From contig CAZHMB010000028.1 in the NCBI GenBank assembly GCA_964533515.1, forward strand, positions 1-6,877: a stretch of DNA of 6,877 nt, written 5' to 3'. The position numbers and the translations under genes are program-made. Positions 1 through 4,812 of the stretch are shown piece after piece (position 1 is the stretch's first letter; the number at the start of each line of letters is the position of its first letter). The notes beneath the pieces were generated by a model, which was not told where the DNA came from, ran no database searches, and was given only the letters and a program-made list of their open reading frames with translations. Source of the DNA: CAZHMB01 sp964533515. GTDB taxonomy: Archaea; Nanobdellota; Nanobdellia; Pacearchaeales; GW2011-AR1.

Positions 1-11
1 TACGAATCAAT

Positions 12-83
12 AGCCCCGCCAGGATTCGAACCTGGGTCCCAGCCTTCAAAGGGCTGTATACTTGACCACTGCACTACGGGGCT
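12..83 (-). tRNA. tRNA-Gln (anticodon UUG)
   Basis: The minus strand folds into a full 72-nt cloverleaf. The acceptor stem pairs AGCCCCG with CGGGGCT, the D arm is GTGC/GTAT with G-U pairs, the anticodon stem is CAGCC/GGCTG, the variable loop has 4 nt, and the T arm is CCAGG/CCTGG around the loop TTCGAAT. The anticodon loop CTTTGAA places TTG at positions 34-36, which reads the CAA glutamine codon. There is no intron and the 3' CCA is not encoded. The first pair is A1-U72, which in archaea is typical of tRNA-Gln and is recognised by the GatDE amidotransferase (family knowledge). A TATA-like box sits about 27 nt upstream, just past the stop of the MinD-like gene, so the tRNA probably has its own promoter. 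Confidence 0.96.
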
Positions 84-104
84 CTAGAATTAATCAATTT
101 ACCC

Positions 105-116
105 TATTTTAAAAAC
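105..116 (-). promoter_or_regulatory. TATA box of the tRNA-Gln gene
   Basis: On the minus strand the sequence reads GTTTTTAAAATA, centred about 27 nt before the tRNA 5' end. That is the usual archaeal distance from TATA box to transcription start. It overlaps a short T tract directly after the MinD-like stop codon, so the same bases could also help end the upstream transcript. Confidence 0.55.
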
Positions 117-124
117 TTTCGCAA

Positions 125-943
125 TCAGTTAAAAGCACTAGAATAATAAACTTCCCTATTCACATCTTGCCTCTTAATGTTCGGGAAAAACCCGCCGAGA
201 GTAAAAACTTTCTCAAACCACCTCGGAATATATTTCGCCCCCATCAAACTCGAAGCCAATTTCCTAAACTCCAAACTAGATTTTGAGTTTGCATTAAAAT
301 CCGTAGAAGGCGTAAATTCCGAAACAGCCCTCAACATTTCTATATCATGCGGGATCTTAGCTAGAATCGGAATCTCCAAAGTGTCCTCAACATCCTCTTC
401 AGAAATTTCAAAATCCTTACCATGAACTTTATTCAAAATCAAACCGATTATAGGAACCCCTCTCTGTCGAGCAGTTTTAATTGCTTTAAGAGTCACACTT
501 AAAGTAGGGTAATCGGGAGTAGCCACAACCAAAATTTCATCCGCCGCCAAAATTGCTGCCAATGTTTCAGAATTCAAACTCGGTGAAGAATCAACAAGAA
601 TAATATCATATTTTCTTTTCAAATATTTCAATTTATCTCTCAACACCAAGGGCCTCCTCACAGTTTGATAAAAAATACTCGCCGGCAAAACATCAAACTT
701 TCCACATCTATAAATCGCATCCCCAACATTTGCTTTCCTATCCAAAACATGTTGAATCGAAGTATCTGGATCAAGAATTTTCAAATGAAGCCCTAAATTA
801 GGAGCAGAAAAATTTCCATCAACGAGAAGAACCTTCTTACCCATATCTGCAATCGACGCCCCAAGCGCCACAACTGTCGAGGTCTTACCAACTCCACCTT
901 TCAAACTTACAATAGAAACTATTTTCCCTTTTTTATTTTCCAT
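125..943 (-). CDS. MinD/ParA-family P-loop ATPase
   Basis: A deviant-Walker-A ATPase of the SIMIBI class, closest in style to archaeal MinD proteins that act in cell division or in positioning membrane structures. Numbered from the upstream TTG at 961, the motifs are KGGVGKT (21-27, with signature Lys21 and catalytic Lys26), the switch I/Walker A' segment VDGNFSAPNLG (Asp48), Walker B ILVDSSPSL (Asp124) and the adenine-contacting LNK (176-178). The last 40 residues, after GAKYIPRWFEKVF, are rich in aromatic and basic residues and could form a membrane-binding amphipathic tail, as in bacterial MinD (inference). I chose ATG at 943, giving 272 residues and starting MENKKGKIV; the in-frame TTG at 961 adds six residues and lies about 24 nt from a TATA box. 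No MinC, MinE or FtsZ gene is nearby, so the partner is unknown. A ParA-type or flagellar FlhG-type role cannot be excluded. Confidence 0.9.
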   Translation of the reverse strand: MENKKGKIVSIVSLKGGVGKTSTVVALGASIADMGKKVLLVDGNFSAPNLGLHLKILDPDTSIQHVLDRKANVGDAIYRCGKFDVLPASIFYQTVRRPLVLRDKLKYLKRKYDIILVDSSPSLNSETLAAILAADEILVVATPDYPTLSVTLKAIKTARQRGVPIIGLILNKVHGKDFEISEEDVEDTLEIPILAKIPHDIEMLRAVSEFTPSTDFNANSKSSLEFRKLASSLMGAKYIPRWFEKVFTLGGFFPNIKRQDVNREVYYSSAFN

Positions 944-980
944 CACTCTCTTTAAATCCAATTAAATAAAGATTTGGGGG

Positions 981-989
981 TTTAAATAT
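981..989 (-). promoter_or_regulatory. TATA box of the MinD-like gene
   Basis: The minus strand reads ATATTTAAA here. Transcription would start around 955-961, giving either a leaderless TTG start at 961 or a leader of roughly 15 nt before ATG 943. No good Shine-Dalgarno is visible; AGAG just before the ATG is weak. It forms a divergent pair with the uS15 promoter. Confidence 0.5.
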
Positions 990-1022
990 GTTTTTGGTTG
1001 AGGAAAAAATACCGCAGTAACC

Positions 1023-1030
1023 TTTAAAAA
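1023..1030 (+). promoter_or_regulatory. TATA box of the uS15 gene (leaderless)
   Basis: TTTAAAAA is centred about 25 nt before the uS15 ATG at 1052, so transcription should begin at or next to the A of the start codon. No Shine-Dalgarno precedes the ATG; the bases before it are an AT tract. This fits a leaderless mRNA. Confidence 0.6.
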
Positions 1031-1051
1031 CCATCTAACTTTTAATTTTTC

Positions 1052-1432
1052 ATGGCCATCAAAAAACCAACAGAGAAAGTAGAAAAGGAAAAATCTAGTG
1101 AAACAATTGAAGAACCAAAGATAAAAAAATTAACAGAAAAGCAGCTTAAAGACAAAATAATCGAACTTGCAAAGTCTGGAAAAACTTCTGAAAAGATAGG
1201 ACAGGAACTTAAAGACCAAGGAATCCATATGAATGATTACAAGATTAAGATATCTAAAGTCCTCAAAGAAGAAGGAAATTATGAAAACCCCGATTTGAAA
1301 AATGTTGGTCAAAAATTGGAGAAAGTAAAGAACCATTACGAAAAAAATAAACAAGATAAAAGATCTAAAAGAGAAAAAGATAGAGTTTTTTCGCAGATGA
1401 GAAAACTTAAGAAATATTTCAAAGTTGAATAA
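1052..1432 (+). CDS. rpsO: 30S ribosomal protein uS15 (divergent, short)
   Basis: The protein has 126 residues and matches archaeal/eukaryotic uS15 in two blocks. The S13/S15 N-terminal domain covers about 28-75 (LTEKQLKDKIIELAKSGKTS, then EKIGQELKDQGI and KISKVLKEEG). The rRNA-binding C-terminal helices cover about 82-124, where HYEKNKQDKRSKREKDR followed by FSQMRKLKKYFK mirrors the family pattern of His, Lys-Asp, Ser/Lys-Arg and a final RRLxxYxK. uS15 binds the central domain of 16S rRNA early in small-subunit assembly. The first 27 residues are Lys/Glu-rich and do not resemble the usual archaeal leader, and the protein stops right after YFK, without the usual tail. Archaeal uS15 is commonly near 150 residues. 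It is followed by a RecJ-like DHH gene, a pairing known in many archaea. Start ATG 1052 is supported by the TATA spacing. Confidence 0.85.
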   Translation: MAIKKPTEKVEKEKSSETIEEPKIKKLTEKQLKDKIIELAKSGKTSEKIGQELKDQGIHMNDYKIKISKVLKEEGNYENPDLKNVGQKLEKVKNHYEKNKQDKRSKREKDRVFSQMRKLKKYFKVE

Positions 1433-1464
1433 AAATAGGGGCCTGTTTTTGAATTAAATTAGAA

Positions 1465-1469
1465 AGGAG
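1465..1469 (+). promoter_or_regulatory. Shine-Dalgarno of the DHH gene
   Basis: AGGAG lies 5 nt before the ATG at 1475. Its presence on this internal gene, and absence ahead of uS15, aIF2-alpha and the glycosylase, supports co-transcription of the DHH gene with uS15 and fixes its start. Confidence 0.7.
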
Positions 1470-1474
1470 TCTTA

Positions 1475-2869
1475 ATGGAAAAAGAGGAAAATTTTGAATC
1501 ACAAATTAAAAGAATATCGGCAGAGTTTTTACAAGATTGCGAAAAATTAAAAGAAAATTTTCCTGGACCAATTCAGATAATCAGCCATTTCGATACCGAC
1601 GGCATAAGTTCAGCAACGATACTTATCAAAACCCTTTCAAAACTAGACCTTCCCTTCACTTTAAAAATTGTCAAAAATTTACAAGTTGAAGATATTCAAA
1701 ATCTTAAAAAAGATTTATTGACGATTTTTCTTGATCTAGCTTCCGGAAGCATCCCACAAATAATAAATGAAAATTTCAAAAAAACATATATCCTAAATCA
1801 CCATCAAATCCCCTCAACAAGTTTACAAATATTAGAAAAAAATAAAGATCGATTAAAAATAATAAATCCGGAATTATATGCTCAAGAAAATATAAGCTCC
1901 TCAGGTATAACCTATCTTTTTTCAAAAGAATTAATTTCAAGTCAAGATTCAGAAGAACTTGCTAAGTTAGGAATTTTGGGAATGATTGGGGACACCCTTG
2001 AAAAAGAAAAAAATGGAATTAACAATTCATTATTCTGCCATAAAGATATTAAAAAAAAGCGAGGACTTTTAATATTCCCTTCAACAAGACCGATAAATAG
2101 AACTTTAGAATTTAGTTCAAACCCTTTCATTCCAGGAGTCACAGGAGATAGTGTAGGAACAATGAAGTTTTTAAAAGAAAATGAGATAAAGCAAGAGAAT
2201 AATAAATATCCTTCAATTTTAGAACTAGATGAAAAACAAACTTCCAAAATAGTAACAGGAATTCTATTAAAAACTAATAAATCAAACCCCGAAAAATTAG
2301 TCGGAGACATTTATCTCCTAAAGATGTTTAACAAATTAGAAGACGCTCGAGAAATATCTGCCAAAATCAATGCATGTTCAAGAATGGGTCATTATGAAAA
2401 ATCTTTACTCTTCTGCATGGAAAAACCAAAAATAAAAAAAAGCGTAGAATCGCTGTATATAGAATACAAACAAACAATTCTATCGGGATTAAAATGTTTA
2501 GAAGATCTCCCAAAAATAACCGGAAAGAACTTTATTCTGGTCAACGCCAAAGAAAAAATTAGAGAAACAATTATAGGAACCATCGCAAGTATATTAGCAT
2601 ATTCAAATATTTACCCCAAAGGAACCGCGATAATTGCAATGGCCCATTACGAAGATAAAGATCGAATAAAAATTTCATCGAGAAATGTTGGTCAAGAAGG
2701 GAAAAACCTGGGACATATCTTAGAACAAGTAGCCACCACCCTTAAGGGAGATGCGGGGGGGCACAAAAATGCTGCGGGGGGCATCATCCCAAAAGAGAAA
2801 GAACAAGAGTTTATAGAAACAATACGGCGATCATTTGAGATAGAAACAATCAAAATCAAAGAATCTTAA
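1475..2869 (+). CDS. RecJ/GAN-like DHH-DHHA1 single-strand nuclease
   Basis: A 464-residue DHH-family phosphoesterase of the archaeal RecJ type, the group that includes the GINS-associated nuclease GAN and relates to eukaryotic Cdc45. Motif I is SHFDTDG (His38, Asp40, Asp42), motif II is FLDLASG (Asp87), motif III is LNHHQ (Asn108, His109, His110) and motif IV is GMIGDTLE (Asp173). The segment DAREISAKINACSRMGHYE (about 290-308) is typical of the archaeal subfamily. The C-terminal DHHA1 domain ends with AGGHKNAAGG (427-436), the substrate-binding glycine-histidine motif. The expected role is 5'-3' single-strand exonuclease, or a Cdc45-like part of the CMG helicase. Motif III carries Asn where the family has Asp, so activity is uncertain, although the His and Asp residues thought to hold the metals remain. 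The gene lies 42 nt after uS15 with its own Shine-Dalgarno. Confidence 0.9.
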   Translation: MEKEENFESQIKRISAEFLQDCEKLKENFPGPIQIISHFDTDGISSATILIKTLSKLDLPFTLKIVKNLQVEDIQNLKKDLLTIFLDLASGSIPQIINENFKKTYILNHHQIPSTSLQILEKNKDRLKIINPELYAQENISSSGITYLFSKELISSQDSEELAKLGILGMIGDTLEKEKNGINNSLFCHKDIKKKRGLLIFPSTRPINRTLEFSSNPFIPGVTGDSVGTMKFLKENEIKQENNKYPSILELDEKQTSKIVTGILLKTNKSNPEKLVGDIYLLKMFNKLEDAREISAKINACSRMGHYEKSLLFCMEKPKIKKSVESLYIEYKQTILSGLKCLEDLPKITGKNFILVNAKEKIRETIIGTIASILAYSNIYPKGTAIIAMAHYEDKDRIKISSRNVGQEGKNLGHILEQVATTLKGDAGGHKNAAGGIIPKEKEQEFIETIRRSFEIETIKIKES

Positions 2870-2881
2870 CTATCAAAACTC

Positions 2882-2889
2882 TTAAAAAC
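2882..2889 (+). promoter_or_regulatory. TATA box of the aIF2-alpha gene (leaderless)
   Basis: TTAAAAAC lies about 25 nt before ATG 2910, inside the 40-nt gap after the DHH gene. No Shine-Dalgarno is present before the ATG. This suggests that aIF2-alpha and nop10 have their own leaderless transcript even though the upstream genes point the same way. Confidence 0.5.
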
Positions 2890-2909
2890 AAGATATTTCT
2901 TCATATTTT

Positions 2910-3674
2910 ATGGAAAACGCAAACTTAAGTTTAGAACAAGGAGACCTTGTACTGGGAACAGTCGATAGAATAGCCGGAACAATAGTTTTTGTCAAATTCC
3001 AAGACCCAGAAGATCCAAAAAAGGAACTAGAAGGAAGCATAATTTTCAGCGAAGTCTCCCCAGGAAGAATAAGAAACATACGAGATTATGTAGTTCCAAA
3101 AAAGAAAATAGTATGCAAAATCCTAAGAATATCTCCTAATGGCAATATTGATTTATCCTTCAGAAGAGTCACAAAAAAAGAAAAAGAAGAAGTGGTAAAT
3201 CACTTCAAACAAGAAAGCAGTTATAGAAATATCCTAAAAGGATTATTAGGGGGAAAAGATTTTGAAAAAATTATTGAAACGGCCAAAGAAAAATCCGGGC
3301 TTTACAATTTTATTGAAGAAGTAAAAAACTCTGAAGAAGAAAAAGCAAAATTAGAAAAAATAATTGGAAAGGAAAACATACAAAAAATATTCGAAGTTAT
3401 AAATAAACAAAAAACCAAGGCCTCAATAATAAAAAAAGAGGTTTTACTTACTTCCAAAGCAGAAGATGGCATAGAAAAGATAAAAGCGATGCTCTCTTTA
3501 GATAAAAAACAAGGAATAGAAATAAAATATCTCTCAGCAGGCCATTATTCCCTGAAAACAACCTCAACAGAACTAAAGAAAGCAGACAATAAACTTAAAG
3601 AATTCATTAAAGAACTTGAAAGACAAGCAAAAAAAGAAGGCATGGAGTTCTTAGAGATAGAAAAGAAAAAATAA
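2910..3674 (+). CDS. Translation initiation factor aIF2, alpha subunit
   Basis: The 254-residue protein is the alpha subunit of the aIF2 heterotrimer, which brings initiator Met-tRNA to the small ribosomal subunit. The N-terminal S1/OB domain spans about 11-86 (GDLVLGTVDRI, then EGSIIFSEVSPGRIRNIRDY and NIDLSFRRV). A helical middle domain covers about 90-170, and a C-terminal alpha/beta domain about 171-250 (IEIKYLSAGHYSL) normally contacts the gamma subunit. In FSEVSPGRIRNIRDY, Ser50 aligns with the serine phosphorylated by eIF2-alpha kinases in eukaryotes (alignment by eye). An insertion-like DPEDPKK lies in the S1 domain near residue 33. The length is a little under the usual 260-275. nop10 follows after one base; this pairing is conserved in archaea, which supports both calls. 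Confidence 0.93.
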   Translation: MENANLSLEQGDLVLGTVDRIAGTIVFVKFQDPEDPKKELEGSIIFSEVSPGRIRNIRDYVVPKKKIVCKILRISPNGNIDLSFRRVTKKEKEEVVNHFKQESSYRNILKGLLGGKDFEKIIETAKEKSGLYNFIEEVKNSEEEKAKLEKIIGKENIQKIFEVINKQKTKASIIKKEVLLTSKAEDGIEKIKAMLSLDKKQGIEIKYLSAGHYSLKTTSTELKKADNKLKEFIKELERQAKKEGMEFLEIEKKK

Positions 3675-3675
3675 A

Positions 3676-3828
3676 ATGCTTCTAAAAAAATGCAAAGATT
3701 GTAACATCTATACTTTAAAAGAAAAATGTCCCGATTGCAATTCTCCGACGACAAATGCACATTACAAGTTCATAAAAGTTAGGGACGCCCCAAAAACAAC
3801 AGACCCAAGAAAAGTTAGGAAAAATTAA
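3676..3828 (+). CDS. nop10: H/ACA RNP protein Nop10
   Basis: A 50-residue protein beginning MLLKKCKDCNIYTLKEKCPD. It carries a zinc ribbon with CKDC (6-9) and CPDC (18-21) separated by IYTLKEK, which matches Nop10, where the same spacer reads YTLKE. The second half has the short linear region of Nop10, with AH near residue 28 and DPRKVRK (43-49) in place of the usual DPYgxYRR. In archaea Nop10 binds Cbf5 and helps form the pseudouridine synthase guided by H/ACA RNAs. The start lies one base after the aIF2-alpha stop, so translational coupling is likely, and no good Shine-Dalgarno is visible. The stop overlaps the end of the convergent glycosylase gene in the bases TTAA. Confidence 0.92.
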   Translation: MLLKKCKDCNIYTLKEKCPDCNSPTTNAHYKFIKVRDAPKTTDPRKVRKN

Positions 3829-4451
3829 ATCAATGTCTTTTGACTAATCTCTCCTTTAACAATCTCAAAATCTTTCTCCCACTCAGGAATCAATTTTTGA
3901 TTATAAATAATTGCTGCCGGATGAAAAAGGGGAATAATTTTAATTTTAATTCCATTAAGTTCAACAATTCTAGGTTTTCCATGAACTGATGTAATCCCTT
4001 GTTGAGAATTCATCTCAGAAACATTTCCCCCCGCTAAGAAAAACTTTGTGGCATAATTTCCTAACGAACAAATAACTTTAGGTTTTAGTTCTTCTATCTG
4101 TTTCAGCAACCAAGGAGTATGTAAACTTATTTCTTCTGGACTTGGATCCCTATTTTCTGGGGGCCGGCACTTCAAGATATTTGCAATGTAGATATCCTTC
4201 AAACTCAACCCCACTTTCTCCAAAAGATTGCCAAGCCTTTTTCCTGCAGCTCCAACAAACGGCTCTCCTTGCAAATCTTCGTTCCTTCCGGGAGCCTCAC
4301 CAACAAAAAGAATATCTGCATCAGGATTTCCTCCCCCGACAACAATTTTAGTACAATTCTTACAAAGTTCAGTCTCTTTAACCAATTTTATCTCAGGAAA
4401 ATCATCTTCTAAAATACCTTTTTCACATGCAGCGACATAACTCTTTTCCAT
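3825..4451 (-). CDS. Family-4 uracil-DNA glycosylase (UDGa type, Fe-S)
   Basis: The enzyme removes uracil from DNA after cytosine deamination, starting base-excision repair. In the 208-residue form, motif 1 is VGEAPGRNEDLQGEPFVGAA (50-69), followed by the Fe-S loop NILKCRPPENRDP (91-103) and motif 2 HPAA (177-180). Family-4 enzymes hold a 4Fe-4S cluster with four cysteines. Here Cys30, Cys33 and Cys95 are present, but the fourth position is His111 in EEISLHTPWL, where the family usually has Cys. The open frame continues up to 4550, but I chose ATG 4451 because a TATA box lies about 27 nt upstream of it (leaderless), the length then fits the family, and the extra 33 residues would run through the divergent promoter. 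It may once have been called a DNA polymerase, an old misannotation of this family. Confidence 0.93.
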   Translation of the reverse strand: MEKSYVAACEKGILEDDFPEIKLVKETELCKNCTKIVVGGGNPDADILFVGEAPGRNEDLQGEPFVGAAGKRLGNLLEKVGLSLKDIYIANILKCRPPENRDPSPEEISLHTPWLLKQIEELKPKVICSLGNYATKFFLAGGNVSEMNSQQGITSVHGKPRIVELNGIKIKIIPLFHPAAIIYNQKLIPEWEKDFEIVKGEISQKTLI

Positions 4452-4474
4452 AGCTGTTAAAAAATTAAAAGAAG

Positions 4475-4482
4475 TTATAAAT
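4475..4482 (-). promoter_or_regulatory. TATA box of the uracil-DNA glycosylase gene
   Basis: The minus strand reads ATTTATAA, about 27 nt before ATG 4451. No Shine-Dalgarno precedes that ATG, so the transcript is probably leaderless. The box forms a divergent pair with that of the small membrane protein at 4507-4513, the two being about 25 bases apart. Confidence 0.6.
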
Positions 4483-4506
4483 GTTTTGAACCTTAAAACA
4501 ATAAAC

Positions 4507-4513
4507 TTTAAAA
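4507..4513 (+). promoter_or_regulatory. TATA box of the small membrane protein gene
   Basis: TTTAAAA is centred 26 nt before ATG 4536, again matching a leaderless start. An earlier ATG at 4525 is in another frame and too close to the box to be used. Confidence 0.55.
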
Positions 4514-4535
4514 CGCCCAACCCAATGGTTTTTTT

Positions 4536-4736
4536 ATGGATAAAAAGCAAATTTTCCAGAAACTAAGGCCTTACCTAGCAAACCTAATAATAATCTGGAT
4601 TGTATTTCTGATATACAAAAATTTATCCTATTATCAAAGTTTCTTAAGAATTGAAACCCAAACAACTCTTCTGGTCATTGCTTTAACATATACTCTCCTC
4701 GGTCTTCTTTATCATCTTACAAAAAAACAAACCTAA
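4536..4736 (+). CDS. Small two-helix membrane protein, unknown function
   Basis: I do not recognise this 66-residue protein. It has a basic N-terminus (Lys3, Lys4, Lys9, Arg11), a hydrophobic segment at about 14-30 (LANLIIIWIVFLIYKNL), a short polar loop with YYQSFLRIETQ, a second hydrophobic segment at about 44-60 and a basic end HLTKKQT. By the positive-inside rule both ends would be cytoplasmic, with a short outer loop. It has its own TATA box at leaderless distance and ordinary codon use for the window, so it is likely a real gene. There are no catalytic or binding motifs. It is divergent from the glycosylase, and a function in that pathway is not implied. Confidence 0.7.
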   Translation: MDKKQIFQKLRPYLANLIIIWIVFLIYKNLSYYQSFLRIETQTTLLVIALTYTLLGLLYHLTKKQT

Positions 4737-4746
4737 TGATTTACGC

Positions 4747-4792
4747 ACCATCTTTTATACTTTTCATATGAAGATACGGTTTATAAACTTTT
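4747..4792 (-). repeat. Second copy of the surface-protein promoter/start region
   Basis: This 46-base stretch matches 6374-6419 at 38 of 46 positions without gaps. It includes a TATA box (minus strand TTTATAAA) and an ATG at 4751 in the same place as the real start of the surface protein. Only 22 codons follow that ATG (4683-4751, starting MVRKSLG), antisense to the 3' end of the small membrane protein gene. It may be the remnant of a lost paralogous gene, an active promoter for an antisense RNA, or a shared regulatory element. Transcription from it would run towards the small membrane gene. Confidence 0.6.
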
Positions 4793-4812
4793 CCAAAAAT
4801 AATCTTAAATTT

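Noticed and set aside
177..425. 82-residue plus-strand open frame
   Set aside because: Antisense to the MinD-like gene, no recognisable motif and no TATA box or ribosome binding site.
1433..1474. Possible terminator after uS15 (T5 at 1446-1450)
   Set aside because: The T run is short, and the Shine-Dalgarno on the next gene suggests read-through.
1942..2310. 122-residue minus-strand open frame
   Set aside because: Fully antisense to the well-supported DHH gene, Phe/Ser-rich translation typical of a shadow of A-rich coding DNA.
2751..2785. G-quadruplex in the DHH gene
   Set aside because: Only two long G runs are present within reach; an ordinary intramolecular quadruplex needs four.
4142..4440. 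Two overlapping plus-strand frames inside the glycosylase gene
   Set aside because: Both are antisense to conserved glycosylase motifs and lack start signals.
4683..4751. 22-codon frame MVRKSLG... on the minus strand
   Set aside because: It follows the duplicated promoter, but it is too short and antisense to the small membrane gene to be called a gene; kept only as part of the repeat.
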